Positions 24,241 to 36,211 of a stretch of 64,000 bases of DNA are shown in pieces (the first letter of the stretch is position 1; every line of letters begins with the position of its first letter). Origin of the DNA: an uncultured Clostridia bacterium (GTDB lineage Bacteria > Bacillota > Clostridia > Oscillospirales > Oscillospiraceae); assembly GCA_947644595.1 (NCBI GenBank), contig CANSAE010000004.1, positions 124,001 to 188,000 of the forward strand. The letters run 5' to 3'. The position numbers and the translations under genes are program-made. Under the pieces are notes generated by a model, which worked only from the letters and a program-made list of their open reading frames with translations, was not told where the DNA came from and ran no database searches.

Positions 24241-24576
24241 TTATGCTTTCTCGGCCACAACGATGGTGATGTGGCTCGTGCGCTTATTGACCCGGTGCAC
24301 ACCGGCGCGGGACACGAAACGCATCCGCTTCAGGATGGGGCCGGGGGTCACATAGGCTTCCTTGACATACAGGTTGTCAGGGTCCATTTCAAAATTGTTC
24401 TCCGCGTTGGCGCAAGCGCTCTTGAGGAGCTTAGTCATCAACTCGCAGGCGGCCTTGGGGGTGTTCTCCATCAGGGCCATGGCATAGTCGGTTTTCTTGC
24501 CGCGGATGAGGCTGCACACGATCTCGACCTTACGGGGAGAGATGCGGGCAAACTTCAACGTTGCTTTAGCTTCCAT
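24241..24576 (-). CDS. rplV: 50S ribosomal protein L22
   Basis: 111 residues: ATLKFARISPRKVEIVCSLIRGK, LMTKLLKSACANAENNFEMDPDNLYVKEAYVTPGPILKRM and RVNKRTSHITIVVAEK. The beta-hairpin lines the exit tunnel. Standard place between rpsS and rpsC. Confidence 0.98.
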   Translation of the reverse strand: MEAKATLKFARISPRKVEIVCSLIRGKKTDYAMALMENTPKAACELMTKLLKSACANAENNFEMDPDNLYVKEAYVTPGPILKRMRFVSRAGVHRVNKRTSHITIVVAEKA

Positions 24577-24590
24577 GTTCTCTCTCCTCC

Positions 24591-24863
24591 TTACTTACCG
24601 GTCTTGCTGCCGGCATGGCCGCGGAACGTGCGGGTGGGGGCGAACTCGCCCAGCTTGTGGCCTACCATGTCCTCAGTGATATACACGGGAACGTGACGGC
24701 GGCCGTCATGGACGGCAATGGTATGACCGACGAAGGAGGGGAAAATAGTGGAGGCGCGGCTCCAGGTCTTGAGGACCTTTTTCTCGCCCTTGGCGTTCAT
24801 CTCGTCGACTCTCTTCAGCAGCTCGGGAGCCGCGAAAGGGCCTTTTTTGATACTTCTGCTCAT
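24591..24863 (-). CDS. rpsS: 30S ribosomal protein S19
   Basis: 90 residues: [76 protein letters not shown]19 binds the 30S head with S13. Normal. Confidence 0.98.
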   Translation of the reverse strand: MSRSIKKGPFAAPELLKRVDEMNAKGEKKVLKTWSRASTIFPSFVGHTIAVHDGRRHVPVYITEDMVGHKLGEFAPTRTFRGHAGSKTGK

Positions 24864-24877
24864 TTACGATTCCCTCC

Positions 24878-25714
24878 TCACTTCGTGTTACGACGCTTGA
24901 CAATGAACTTGTCGGTCGGATTCTTGGTCTTGCGGGTCTTGTAACCCAGGGCGGGCTTGCCCCAGGGGGTCACAGGGCCGGGACGGCCCACGGGGCTCTT
25001 GCCCTCGCCGCCGCCGTGGGGGTGGTCGCAGGGGTTCATGACGGAGCCGCGGACGGTAGGACGCACGCCCATGTGGCGTTTACGTCCGGCCTTGCCGATG
25101 TGGATATTGGCGTGGTCGGCATTACCCACCTGGCCGATAGTGGCCATGCAGTTCAGGCGCACCTTACGAAACTCGCCGGAAGGCAGACGCACGGTAGCCA
25201 TGCCGTTTTCCTTGGCCATCAGCTGGGCCGCGACACCGGCACTGCGCACCAGCTGGCCGCCCTTGCCGGGATACAACTCAATGTTGTGGATGACAGTACC
25301 CACGGGGATATTCTGCAAAGGCAGTGCGTTGCCGGGCTTAATGTCGGCGCTGGCGGAGGCAATGACCTTATCGCCTTTGCCCAGGCCCACGGGAGCCAGG
25401 ATATAACGCTTCTCGCCGTCGGCGTAGTTCACCAGGGCGATGAAGGCGGAACGGTTGGGGTCGTACTCCAGGCGTTCCACAGTGCCCTCGACGTCCAGCT
25501 TATTGCGCTTGAAGTCGATGATGCGGTACTTCTGACGATTGCCGCCGCCCTTGTGGCGGACGGTGATACGGCCGTAGCTGTTGCGGCCGGAATGTTTTTT
25601 CTTGACCTCTACCAGGCTGCGCTCCGGCTTAGCGTGCTTATCCACGCCGTCGAAGCCGGAAACGGACATGTGACGTCTGCTCGGGGTAGTGGGTCTGAAT
25701 GTTTTGATAGACAT
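24878..25714 (-). CDS. rplB: 50S ribosomal protein L2
   Basis: 278 residues: [48 protein letters not shown], and the catalytic-core signature [39 protein letters not shown]2 is a primary 23S rRNA binder needed for peptidyl transfer. Normal length and order. Confidence 0.98.
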   Translation of the reverse strand: MSIKTFRPTTPSRRHMSVSGFDGVDKHAKPERSLVEVKKKHSGRNSYGRITVRHKGGGNRQKYRIIDFKRNKLDVEGTVERLEYDPNRSAFIALVNYADGEKRYILAPVGLGKGDKVIASASADIKPGNALPLQNIPVGTVIHNIELYPGKGGQLVRSAGVAAQLMAKENGMATVRLPSGEFRKVRLNCMATIGQVGNADHANIHIGKAGRKRHMGVRPTVRGSVMNPCDHPHGGGEGKSPVGRPGPVTPWGKPALGYKTRKTKNPTDKFIVKRRNTK

Positions 25715-25728
25715 TTACATTTCCCTCC

Positions 25729-26028
25729 TTAGACCATGTCCTGGAACAGCTCAATGTCCTTGGAATCCGCGCTGAGCTTCACGACTGCCTTTTTCCAGGT
25801 TTTCTGGTAGCCGGCAGGCATGGCGCCCTGGCGTTTTTTCTTCCCGGGGACAATGGCGGTGGTCACTTTGATGACAGTCACACCGAAGATTTCCTCGATG
25901 GCCTGCTTGATCTCGACCTTGTTGGCATCCTTAGCGACCTCAAAGACGTACTTTTTAATGTCAAGGTCCTCCATGGACTGCTCGGTGATGATGGGACGAA
26001 TGATGACGTCATAAGCAGTTCTTGCCAT
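25729..26028 (-). CDS. rplW: 50S ribosomal protein L23
   Basis: 99 residues: AYDVIIRPIITEQSMEDLDIKKYVFEVAKDANKVEIKQAIEEIFGVTVIKVTTAIVPGKKKRQG. L23 lies at the tunnel exit and docks SRP and trigger factor. Its ATG adjoins the rplD stop (one base shared). Confidence 0.98.
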   Translation of the reverse strand: MARTAYDVIIRPIITEQSMEDLDIKKYVFEVAKDANKVEIKQAIEEIFGVTVIKVTTAIVPGKKKRQGAMPAGYQKTWKKAVVKLSADSKDIELFQDMV

Positions 26029-26651
26029 TATGCGTACACCTCCTCGATCTTCGCGATGGCGGCCTTATCCACCACCAGCTTGCGGGTGTTCAAAATCTCA
26101 TAGGGACTGAGGATGGAAGCGGTGGTGGCGGTCACACCGGGGATATTCCTAGCGGACTTCACGACCTTCTCATCCATGCTCTCGGTAATCACCATGGCCT
26201 TGCAGTCCACACCCACGCTGGTGAGGAAGCTCTTAAAGGCCTTGGTCTTGATCTCATCCACCTTCAGCCCGTCGATGACGATGATATCACCGCTCAGGGC
26301 CTTATCGGACAGCGCGGACTTCATGGCCAGGCGCTTTTCCTTTTTGTTCAGGCGGTAGCTGTAATCCCGGGGCTTGGGTGCAAACACGATGCCGCCGTGG
26401 GTAAACTGGGGCGCGCGGGTGCTGCCTGCACGGGCACGGCCGGTCCCCTTCTGGCGCCAGGGCTTCTTGCCGCCGCCGGAAACTTCGGCGCGGGTGAGGG
26501 CGCTCTGGGTGCCCTGTCTCTGGTTGGCAAGGTAGTTCTTAACGGAAGCGTGAAGCACTGCCTTGTTGGGCTCGATCCCGAAAACGGCTTCGGAGAGCTC
26601 AATGGTCCCGACCTGCTTGCCGGACATATCAAATACATTTGCAGTAGGCAT
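26028..26651 (-). CDS. rplD: 50S ribosomal protein L4
   Basis: 207 residues: the extended loop GGKKPWRQKGTGRARAGSTRAPQFTHGGIVFAPKPRDY reaches the tunnel; the end ILNTRKLVVDKAAIAKIEEVYA is typical. In E. coli L4 represses the S10 operon; whether it does so here is unknown. A 19-base gap separates it from rplC. Confidence 0.98.
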   Translation of the reverse strand: MPTANVFDMSGKQVGTIELSEAVFGIEPNKAVLHASVKNYLANQRQGTQSALTRAEVSGGGKKPWRQKGTGRARAGSTRAPQFTHGGIVFAPKPRDYSYRLNKKEKRLAMKSALSDKALSGDIIVIDGLKVDEIKTKAFKSFLTSVGVDCKAMVITESMDEKVVKSARNIPGVTATTASILSPYEILNTRKLVVDKAAIAKIEEVYA

Positions 26652-26670
26652 TTACGATACTCTCCTTTCC

Positions 26671-27393
26671 TTACTTGTTGCGGGCAGAAGCCTTCTGGGG
26701 ATTTCTGCCGGAGGCCTTCTGCGGGTTCAGGCTGATAGCCGCTCCCTCGCCCTTGACCTTCATATTCTTCACGGTGTTCTTGATATACACGATGCCGCCC
26801 TTGGGGCCGGGAACGGCGCCGCGGATGACGATCATGTTCAGTTCCGGGTCCACCTTGACCACGTCCAGATTCTGGACCGTGACCTGCTCAACGCCCATAT
26901 GGCCGGCGCCGATATGTCCCTTAAACACGCGGGAGGGATCGGTGCTGGAGCCCATGGAACCAAGGTGGCGATGCACGGGGCCGCCGCCGTGGGTCATGGG
27001 GGTGCGCTGGGCATTGTAGCGTTTCACAACGCCGGCGTAGCCCTTACCTTTGCTGGTGCCGGTGATGTCCACCTTTTCGCCTTCGGCGAAGGTGTCGGCC
27101 TTCAGCACGTCGCCGACTTCCAGCATGGAGGCATCCTCCAGGCGGAACTCGTGAAGGTGCTTTTTGTAATTCAGGTCATTCTTGTCGAAGTGACCCTTCA
27201 TGGGCTTGGTCATTTTCTTTTCAGCAATGTCCTGAAAACCAAGCTGAACGGAATTGTAGCCGTCGGTCTCCACCGTCTTTTTCTGAACGACGGTGCAGGG
27301 GCCGGCCTCGATGACGGTAACGGGAATGACCTTTCCCGCCTCGTCGAAGATCTGCGTCATGCCGACCTTCTTGCCGATGATGGCCTTTTTCAT
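26671..27393 (-). CDS. rplC: 50S ribosomal protein L3 with repetitive tail
   Basis: 240 residues: [32 protein letters not shown], the core [53 protein letters not shown], then an added C-terminal tail with the repeat [18 protein letters not shown]. Most bacterial L3 proteins end about 25-30 residues earlier. L3 contacts the peptidyl-transferase centre. A 177-base spacer without a recognised gene separates it from rpsJ. Confidence 0.97.
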   Translation of the reverse strand: MKKAIIGKKVGMTQIFDEAGKVIPVTVIEAGPCTVVQKKTVETDGYNSVQLGFQDIAEKKMTKPMKGHFDKNDLNYKKHLHEFRLEDASMLEVGDVLKADTFAEGEKVDITGTSKGKGYAGVVKRYNAQRTPMTHGGGPVHRHLGSMGSSTDPSRVFKGHIGAGHMGVEQVTVQNLDVVKVDPELNMIVIRGAVPGPKGGIVYIKNTVKNMKVKGEGAAISLNPQKASGRNPQKASARNK

Positions 27394-27570
27394 GGTATTT
27401 CCTCCTTAGGTTATTGGTCAGCTCGCGTAGGTTCGTAAATCATTAAATGTATCCACGACCAAGAGGCTGCTGACTTGACCCCGTCCGCACCCGCGGACTA
27501 TCGGGTTTTTACGTTGTGGGCCGCATGGTTTTACGTCCCTGCGGAGGACGCTCCACATCAGAAATTAAGC

Positions 27571-27882
27571 TTAAAGTTTAATTTCGATCTCGACGCCGGC
27601 GGGCAGTTCCAGGCTCATCAGGGAATTGACAGTCTCCTGGGTGGGGCCGATGATGTCGATCAAACGCTTGTGGGTGCGGCGCTCAAACTGCTCACGGGAG
27701 TCTTTGTACTTGTGAACAGCGCGCAGGATGGTGACCACTTCCTTCTGCGTAGGCAGAGGGATAGGGCCGGAAACCTTTGCGCCGGTGCGCTTTGCGGTTT
27801 CCACGATGGTTTCCGCCGCCTTATCGATCAGCTGATGATCGTAGGCTTTCAGGCGGATGCGGATGCTGTTTTTCTGTGCCAT
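27571..27882 (-). CDS. rpsJ: 30S ribosomal protein S10
   Basis: 103 residues: [78 protein letters not shown]10 also serves as NusE in antitermination. It is the first gene of the S10 operon. Upstream (27883-28140) are a leader and a phased palindrome array, but I found no convincing promoter. Confidence 0.98.
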   Translation of the reverse strand: MAQKNSIRIRLKAYDHQLIDKAAETIVETAKRTGAKVSGPIPLPTQKEVVTILRAVHKYKDSREQFERRTHKRLIDIIGPTQETVNSLMSLELPAGVEIEIKL

Positions 27883-28023
27883 GATGTGTTTCCTCCGATT
27901 CGTACGATTTTTCCGGTGTCATTGGCTTCACCGATGTTGTCGTACGGATGAGGCTTTATCCATACACTCAACCGTGCGTATCAAACCCTGCTCAAAAAAC
28001 AAACCGGCGCAGGAACCGTTTCA

Positions 28024-28131
28024 GTCCGATTTCGGACCTAAATGCATCCTTTTGCGTCCGATTTCGGACTGAAATTTGCACGCCAAGTCCATTTTCGGAC
28101 TGAAACGCCGTACATAAGTTCGATTTCAGAC
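28024..28131. promoter_or_regulatory. Phased array of four 14-bp palindromes upstream of rpsJ
   Basis: GTCCGATTTCGGAC at 28024-28037 and 28056-28069, GTCCATTTTCGGAC at 28087-28100, GTTCGATTTCAGAC at 28118-28131. Start-to-start steps are 32, 31 and 31 bases, close to three helical turns, so all sites face the same side of the DNA. Several copies extend to TTTCAGTCC or GGACTGAAA at the flank. The array ends 142 bases upstream of rpsJ. It may be a multi-site operator; the binding protein is unknown. Confidence 0.6.
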
Positions 28132-28338
28132 TTCGCTATGGGGATGCAAACAAGCTCCATTACCAGGCCGGTTTCTTCCGCAGGCGATATACGCTTGTAC
28201 GGAAAAGTCTCAGCCGCCCGATTCCCCGACAGCACAGGGCCGCCGGCGGACATACTCCACCGAAGTTACCTCGCAAAACGAGCAATCTCCGGCTTCATCG
28301 CATACTGCGCCCTTTGCAGGCGCTTTAGTAGGATAACA

Positions 28339-28372
28339 AAAAATGCCCCTGTTGTCAAGGGCATTTTTGGAT
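28339..28372 (+). terminator. Terminator-like hairpin in a gene-free stretch
   Basis: AAAAATGCCC and GGGCATTTTT pair around a loop of about 10 bases, followed by a T-rich tail. It has no plus-strand gene before it, so its origin is unclear; it may insulate the ribosomal promoter region. I see no gene anywhere in 27883-28746. Confidence 0.5.
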
Positions 28373-28478
28373 TTTTCCAAGAAATTTGGAATTTATTTTT
28401 GTGAAGGTTGACATAAAGGATTTTCAACACCCTCCGTCAAGCAGATTCTATTTGCGTGCCGGGAGAAAATCAGGCAAC

Positions 28479-28499
28479 GGGCGGGTTTAAAACCCGCCC
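28479..28499. repeat. Copy of the dispersed GC-rich palindrome
   Basis: GGGCGGGTTT followed by AAAACCCGCCC, the same family as 10173-10339. It is followed by further GC-rich inverted sequences up to the stop of the SLH gene (for example CCTTGCCCCGCAAGGGGC around 28696). Confidence 0.65.
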
Positions 28500-28746
28500 T
28501 ACGCAAAATCTAAACTTTACGGGTAAGGGCGGTTCGCTCCTACGGAGTATGAATAATTTCCAACGCAAAACCGGATGGCGGGGCATCAAGGACGCCACGC
28601 CCTTCGCATCCGCAGGGAAACAACCCGTGAAGTTGGGCGTTTGCCCAATTTCCAGGCCGGATTCGCATCCGAAAAGGAGCGGTCCGGTGTTGTGGACCCC
28701 TTGCCCCGCAAGGGGCAAAGGGGAACATAAGCCGGCCACAGCGACA

Positions 28747-30084
28747 TCAGCCGCCGGACGCCATCACTGAGAAATGCATATAATCGAACTTCTGGGTATT
28801 GTCGCTGCGGACGCTGTAACCCTGGCCGCCCCAGCCCCAGCCGTAGTCAGCAAAGGCCTTCACTACGCTGCCGTTGGGGGAAATGGAGTAGGCGCTCGGC
28901 GCGGAAATTTGGCCCGAGAATATGCTCTGGCTCGTTCCCAGGGGCCACCAGCCGTAAAATCCGGAGGTGAAGCTCACGGTATTCGTTTTGTAATCGGCGC
29001 GGCACTCCGCGTTATAGACCGGGTTGATATCAATGGCACAGCCCCAAGAATGACGCAGGGTATCCGTATACCGGGCGCCGCCTACGCTCTGAATGGGAAA
29101 CTGTTCCGGATCATCGAAAATCTGCTGGAAAATGGCCTGCACATCCGCCGCCACCGCTTTATTGACCACGACCGTAGTGGTTGTGGAATACTTGTTGCCG
29201 CCTTTATCCATCTGCCAGATGGGGATGGTCACCGTTTCCATATAGGCACCGGCCTCGGAGGCGGAACGGAATCCGCTTTTATTGGAATCCCCGAACAAGA
29301 TCTGCCGAAGCTCCGCGCTGGCCGTGCCGTAGGCATTGATCCAGCCGTTTTTCTGCCATTGGGTCGCCGCGGGGGTGGTGCTGGGTTTGACTGTGGTGGT
29401 GCCGGAAATTTTGGTGCGGTCCTGGGCAAAAAGCATCCGGCACACCACCGATGCCGCCTGCCCGCGGGTCAGGCTGTTGTCCCCCCGGAAGGTACTGTCC
29501 TCCGCGTATCCGGAGATGACGCCCTTGCCATATGCCTGTTCCACATAATAGCGGTAATTGGAGGGAATGGCGCCGTAGTCCTTGATGACCGAAGACACGT
29601 TGTTCACGGAGACCTTGTCCTCGTAATAGTCCTTATACATCATATTGGTAATGAGTACCGCCATCTCATTCCGGGTAATGGCCTTGTTCATTTCCGTGTT
29701 GGAACACTTGATGCCGCTGCCGGCGATGATGCCCGCGTCATTCAGAGCGTTCCAGTAGGGCTGAGCCCAGTGGACCGTCCGGATATCCTCATAATTGCCG
29801 GGTTGGCCGTTGTCATCCACATACATCACGGTCAGCGTGTTGCCGGCGTTGAAAATCATAGTGAGAAATTCCGCCCGGGTCAGGGTTTTGTCGGGGCCGA
29901 AGGTGCCGTCCTGATAGCCGTTGATGATGCCCCAGGAGGACAGCTTGTCCACGTAAGGCTTGAACCAGTCATCCGACTTGACATCGGAAAAGCTCTTGCT
30001 CTGCCCCCCGGCCGCGGATGCCGGGACGGCTGACAGCAGCAGCGTCACAGCCAGCAGCAGGGTAAGGATGCGTGTTCGTTTCAT
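28747..30084 (-). CDS. Secreted SLH-domain D-Ala-D-Ala carboxypeptidase (M15-like)
   Basis: 445 residues. Signal peptide MKRTRILTLLLAVTLLLSAV to about residue 25, then three S-layer homology repeats (residues about 30-215): FSDVKSDDWFKPYVDKLSSWGIINGYQDGTFGPDKTLTRAEF, a second with VHWAQPYWNALNDAGII, a third with YYVEQAYGKGVISGYAEDSTFRGDNSLTRGQAA. After a TTT/P linker comes a metallopeptidase M15 domain with HSWGCAIDINP (His and Asp ligands) and DYMHFSV (final His). SLH repeats bind secondary cell-wall polymer, and the catalytic part would trim peptidoglycan stem peptides. Single gene, 61 bases after cdd. Confidence 0.88.
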   Translation of the reverse strand: MKRTRILTLLLAVTLLLSAVPASAAGGQSKSFSDVKSDDWFKPYVDKLSSWGIINGYQDGTFGPDKTLTRAEFLTMIFNAGNTLTVMYVDDNGQPGNYEDIRTVHWAQPYWNALNDAGIIAGSGIKCSNTEMNKAITRNEMAVLITNMMYKDYYEDKVSVNNVSSVIKDYGAIPSNYRYYVEQAYGKGVISGYAEDSTFRGDNSLTRGQAASVVCRMLFAQDRTKISGTTTVKPSTTPAATQWQKNGWINAYGTASAELRQILFGDSNKSGFRSASEAGAYMETVTIPIWQMDKGGNKYSTTTTVVVNKAVAADVQAIFQQIFDDPEQFPIQSVGGARYTDTLRHSWGCAIDINPVYNAECRADYKTNTVSFTSGFYGWWPLGTSQSIFSGQISAPSAYSISPNGSVVKAFADYGWGWGGQGYSVRSDNTQKFDYMHFSVMASGG

Positions 30085-30145
30085 ATCATTCTCCCTGTTT
30101 GTGTGTATATTTATATGTATCGGGCCCCGCCCCTACGGATGGTAT

Positions 30146-30544
30146 TCAGGTCGGCAGGTCGGCGGGGGTGAAGGCGTAGGGCAGCAGGTCCCGGACCGTG
30201 CGGACCAGCACTTCCCCGTCCGGCCGGCCGACGATGACTTCCATGTCCAGACTGAACTCCGCCATGAACTGCCGGCACTGGCCGCAGGGCATGCCAAAGT
30301 CCTCCGCGTCTGCGCAATAGATGCCGATACGGGAAAAGTCCCGGTGGCCTTCACTCACAGCCTTCACCATGGCGGTACGTTCGGCGCAGATGGCCAGACC
30401 GTAGGCCGCGTTTTCCACGTTGCAGCCTGTGAACACTGTGCCGTCACTGCATTCCAGGGCCGCACCCACCCGGAAGTGGGAATAGGGCGCGTAGGCCCGT
30501 TCAGCCGCCTGTTTGGCCAAGGCGGTCAATTCCTGTTGTGTCAT
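30146..30544 (-). CDS. cdd: Cytidine deaminase
   Basis: 132 residues. Zinc site: AICAERTAMVKAV (Cys and catalytic Glu) and MPCGQCRQFMAEF (two Cys). The N-terminal YAPYSHFRVGAALECSDGTVFTGCNVENAAYG is the classic substrate-binding region. It deaminates cytidine and deoxycytidine to uridine forms in pyrimidine salvage. Its ATG overlaps the stop of the substrate-binding protein gene (ATGA). Normal length, tetrameric class. Confidence 0.97.
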   Translation of the reverse strand: MTQQELTALAKQAAERAYAPYSHFRVGAALECSDGTVFTGCNVENAAYGLAICAERTAMVKAVSEGHRDFSRIGIYCADAEDFGMPCGQCRQFMAEFSLDMEVIVGRPDGEVLVRTVRDLLPYAFTPADLPT

Positions 30545-32151
30545 GGGGTATCCTCCCGTTCTCCCACCTTCATGTTGATGGTCCAGTTTTTCAGGTTATA
30601 AAACATGTTATACTGGGTGGCTTCAATGCCGGAAACCACGTCTCGGTGGGTCAAGACCTGTTGTTTTTCAAAGCAGATGGGCACGATGACCGCACCGTCG
30701 GCAATGTACTGGCACATATAGTCACAGGCAGCGTACCGTTCCTCATCCGTTTGGGCGGAGAGGAAGGAGTGGATATATTCGTAATAGTTAGGATCGTTGA
30801 TGCCGAAGAAGTTTTTCACGCCGTTGGTGGTCATCAGGTCGGTCAGGTTGAAGTCCGCGGGGAGTTTGATTTCGCCGTAGAACATGTCGTACTCACCATT
30901 GGTGATGGAGTAGACATATTCCACCCAGGTCAGCTGCCGGACTGTGATCCCGATGCCGATGGATTCCAGATCCGCAGCGATCTTCTGGGCGGCCTTGACT
31001 TTGTCAGTATTGTCCGAACAGACGATGAAATCCAGGTCGATCTCCGCAATGCCGCCGGGAAGCTGGTATTCCAGCATCCCGTCCTCGTCGTAATCCCGGA
31101 CACCGGCATCGCTGAACAGACGTTTGCAGTTTTCCAAATCAAAGGCGTACCGGGATGCCAGATCCGCGTTATACAGTGAGTTTTCCGGGCAGATGGGGAT
31201 GCTGGCCGTGGCCGCGGAACCGTTCAGGATGTTGTTGGCGATGTAGGCTCTGTCCACCGCGAAATTCAGGGCGTACCGGTAGCTCTGGTAGCAGGTGAAT
31301 TCCGACAGGGTGTTCATGCCGATGAACTGCATGTTCGTGGTGGGGAAATACCGCACCTCGTTATTGGATCCGTAGCCCAGGCGGGACAGGCCCGTTGGGT
31401 CGTTCACCACCAGGTCTACCAGAGAGGTGCTGTAGTCGGAGATCATCTGCTCCCGATCCCCGTTTTGGTGGAGGTAAATGACGTCGATGGGCATCTCCGC
31501 CGCGTTGCGGTAATCTTTGTACAGAGTCAGGCAGCTGAGATCGGCGGAAAATTCATAAGGGCCAGAACCAGTGGGCAGGCCGTCTGCCCCGTCGTTTTTC
31601 ACCACAGGAACGTTCAGCAGGCGGGGGAACATATAATTCGTGTCCGCCAAGGTGACCATCAGCGTCTCATCATTGAGGGCGGAAACACCCCAGACCTTAT
31701 TCAGACGCTGGCTGTACGCATCAAAGCGCCGGGCCTGATTCAGGGAATAGGCCACATCTCCAGCGGTCAGAGTGCTTCCGTCGTGGAAGGTGACTGTGGT
31801 ATCCACTGTGAAAAACCAACTGATGCCGTTGTCCGTTGTCCAGTCCAGAATCAGGTTGGGCACCGGCTGGAAGTCCTGGTCCACCTCTACCGCGAATTCG
31901 TACACCAGACTGTCTACCATGGCGTTGGCCACGCTGGTGGTATATAACGGGTGCATGGTCTCATTTGCGTCGTAACCCAGGGTGAACAGATCGTCCTGAG
32001 CCTTCACGGTCACATCACTGCTGTTGGGGTCGATGCTCAACTGTCCGTCATCGGCATCCGTGCTGTTTTGGTCCGTTTTGCAGCCCGCGGCGCACAGAAG
32101 CAACGCCGCACACAAAAGCAGCAAGAGCGGCCGTTTCATTCGTTTTCCCAT
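30541..32151 (-). CDS. Orphan family-5 extracellular solute-binding lipoprotein
   Basis: About 536 residues. Lipoprotein signal MGKRMKRPLLLLLCAALLLC with the lipobox CAAGC, then an acidic linker. SBP_bac_5 features: LYTTSVANAMVDSLVYEFAVEVD, WFFTVDTTVTFHDGSTLTAGDVAYSLNQA, FIGMNTLSEFTCYQSYRYALNFAVDRAYI, and a C-terminal FGINDPNYYEYIHSFLSAQTDEERY. Such proteins bind peptides or other solutes for an ABC importer, but no permease or ATPase gene is nearby. It sits between pgeF and cdd. The start is uncertain (32151 or 32139); GAGGA is 11 bases upstream of the first. Confidence 0.85.
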   Translation of the reverse strand: MGKRMKRPLLLLLCAALLLCAAGCKTDQNSTDADDGQLSIDPNSSDVTVKAQDDLFTLGYDANETMHPLYTTSVANAMVDSLVYEFAVEVDQDFQPVPNLILDWTTDNGISWFFTVDTTVTFHDGSTLTAGDVAYSLNQARRFDAYSQRLNKVWGVSALNDETLMVTLADTNYMFPRLLNVPVVKNDGADGLPTGSGPYEFSADLSCLTLYKDYRNAAEMPIDVIYLHQNGDREQMISDYSTSLVDLVVNDPTGLSRLGYGSNNEVRYFPTTNMQFIGMNTLSEFTCYQSYRYALNFAVDRAYIANNILNGSAATASIPICPENSLYNADLASRYAFDLENCKRLFSDAGVRDYDEDGMLEYQLPGGIAEIDLDFIVCSDNTDKVKAAQKIAADLESIGIGITVRQLTWVEYVYSITNGEYDMFYGEIKLPADFNLTDLMTTNGVKNFFGINDPNYYEYIHSFLSAQTDEERYAACDYMCQYIADGAVIVPICFEKQQVLTHRDVVSGIEATQYNMFYNLKNWTINMKVGEREDTP

Positions 32152-32165
32152 ACCTGTATCGTTCC

Positions 32166-32969
32166 TCACTCTTGATCTAAGACGATCATGGCGGCCTGGT
32201 GGCCGCGCTTGCCGTCCGTGGCCCGGTGGGACCAGTATTTTTCTGTTTGGCACATGGTGCATTCCTGAGACACCAGGATATTCTCCGGCCGCAGGCCCAA
32301 TTGCACCAGCCGGCGGCGGATGGCTTCCCGGAGGTCCACATAGAATTTTTCCGGCGCTTTGCCCGGGCGGACGATGCCGTCGTGGTCATCCGGCAGCAAT
32401 TCGTACACCGCTTCCGGGACCTCCGGCCCGGTCTCAAAACAGCAGGCCCCGATGGACGCGCCAATGGCGGCTTGCAGGTCCGCCGGGTCTGTGCCCAGGG
32501 TCTGCATTTGCGCCACCGCTTCCGCCATGATGTCCTGCACGGTGCTGCGCCAGCCACAGTGGACGGCACCCACTACCTTGTGCACCGGGTCGTGCAATAA
32601 AAGGGGCACGCAGTCGGCAATGAAGCAGGTGATGGCCAGGCCGGGGAGGTTCGTCACCACGCCGTCGGCCTCGTAGGGCACCGGGGTCATGAGGGTGTGG
32701 ACATCCTCTTCCGTGACGACGCGCACAATTTTGCCGTGGACCTGGCGGGTGAAGGCCATGTGGTCCGTGGGGATTCCGGTGGCTTCTTTCACCCGACGGT
32801 AGTTTTCGATGACGTTTTCCGGAGCGTCGCCCCGGTTCTCTCCCAGGTTCAGGGAGGACCATATGCCGCCGCTTACGCCGCCATAGCGGGTGGTAAAGGC
32901 GTGCCGGGCCGTGATATTCGGGGCGGTGAGGTACACCACGCCGTTTTGATTGTGTTCGGTAAAGGTCAT
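32166..32969 (-). CDS. pgeF: YfiH/PgeF-type laccase-domain enzyme
   Basis: 267 residues of the Cu-oxidase_4 (DUF152) family: HAFTTRYGGVSGGIWSSLNLG, the catalytic His in FTRQVHGKIV, CFIADCVPLLLHD and VGAVHCGWRSTVQDIMAEA with Cys and His, GASIGACCFETGPEV. Members have been shown to act as purine nucleoside phosphorylase/adenosine deaminase and, in E. coli, as a peptidoglycan editing factor. Together with cdd two genes later this suggests nucleoside salvage. It begins 24 bases after the secA stop. Confidence 0.92.
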   Translation of the reverse strand: MTFTEHNQNGVVYLTAPNITARHAFTTRYGGVSGGIWSSLNLGENRGDAPENVIENYRRVKEATGIPTDHMAFTRQVHGKIVRVVTEEDVHTLMTPVPYEADGVVTNLPGLAITCFIADCVPLLLHDPVHKVVGAVHCGWRSTVQDIMAEAVAQMQTLGTDPADLQAAIGASIGACCFETGPEVPEAVYELLPDDHDGIVRPGKAPEKFYVDLREAIRRRLVQLGLRPENILVSQECTMCQTEKYWSHRATDGKRGHQAAMIVLDQE

Positions 32970-32993
32970 AGATACTCCTTGGGGGACTTGGTT

Positions 32994-35762
<2,769 letters not shown>

Positions 35763-35809
35763 GTATCAAAAACCGCCTTTCCTGCAGTTGTCTTTTGTCT
35801 TGACGGCAC

Positions 35810-35818
35810 ATTATAACA
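35810..35818 (-). promoter_or_regulatory. Extended -10 promoter of secA
   Basis: Minus strand TGTTATAAT (TGn plus TATAAT), no good -35. Leaves a leader of about 40 nt before secA. Confidence 0.5.
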
Positions 35819-35891
35819 TAGAATTATGAATAAAAAAAGTCTAATCCGCAATTCTTTGGAAATTTTCCGCCACTTTTTCGTAAGAAAGCAG

Positions 35892-35920
35892 TTGACAAAG
35901 GGCGCATTTCGTGATAGTAT
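35892..35920 (+). promoter_or_regulatory. Promoter of the five-tRNA cluster
   Basis: TTGACA (35892-35897), 17-base spacer, TAGTAT (35915-35920), 20 bases before the first tRNA. Confidence 0.75.
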
Positions 35921-35940
35921 TTTTTAGCTGAATGCCCCAT

Positions 35941-36014
35941 GCGGGTGTAGTTCAATGGTAGAACACCAGCCTTCCAAGCTGGATACGTGGGTTCGATTCC
36001 CATCACCCGCTCCA
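35941..36014 (+). tRNA. tRNA-Gly (TCC)
   Basis: Cloverleaf from GCGGGTG to CACCCGC with T and encoded CCA. Anticodon loop CTTCCAA, anticodon TCC. T arm GGGTTCGATTCCC. Confidence 0.97.
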
Positions 36015-36050
36015 TTGAGCGCGGCGCAGTTTCATTCGGCACATGGACGA

Positions 36051-36127
36051 GCGCCAATAGCTCAGCAGGATAGAGCAACTGCCTTCTAAGCAGTAGGTCG
36101 GGGGTTCGAATCCCTCTTGGCGTGCCA
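36051..36127 (+). tRNA. tRNA-Arg (TCT)
   Basis: Acceptor GCGCCAA with TTGGCGT (G1-U72 wobble), discriminator G, encoded CCA. Loop CTTCTAA, anticodon TCT. Confidence 0.96.
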
Positions 36128-36133
36128 AAATAT

Positions 36134-36211
<78 letters not shown>

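Noticed and set aside
28024..28131. Regular palindromes considered as a CRISPR array
   Set aside because: Units are only 14 bp, spacers only 17-18 nt, repeats degenerate within four copies, and no cas genes are present.
28470..28770. Open frames on both strands in the GC-rich repeats before the SLH gene
   Set aside because: They consist of inverted-repeat sequence, have no ribosome sites, and overlap each other.
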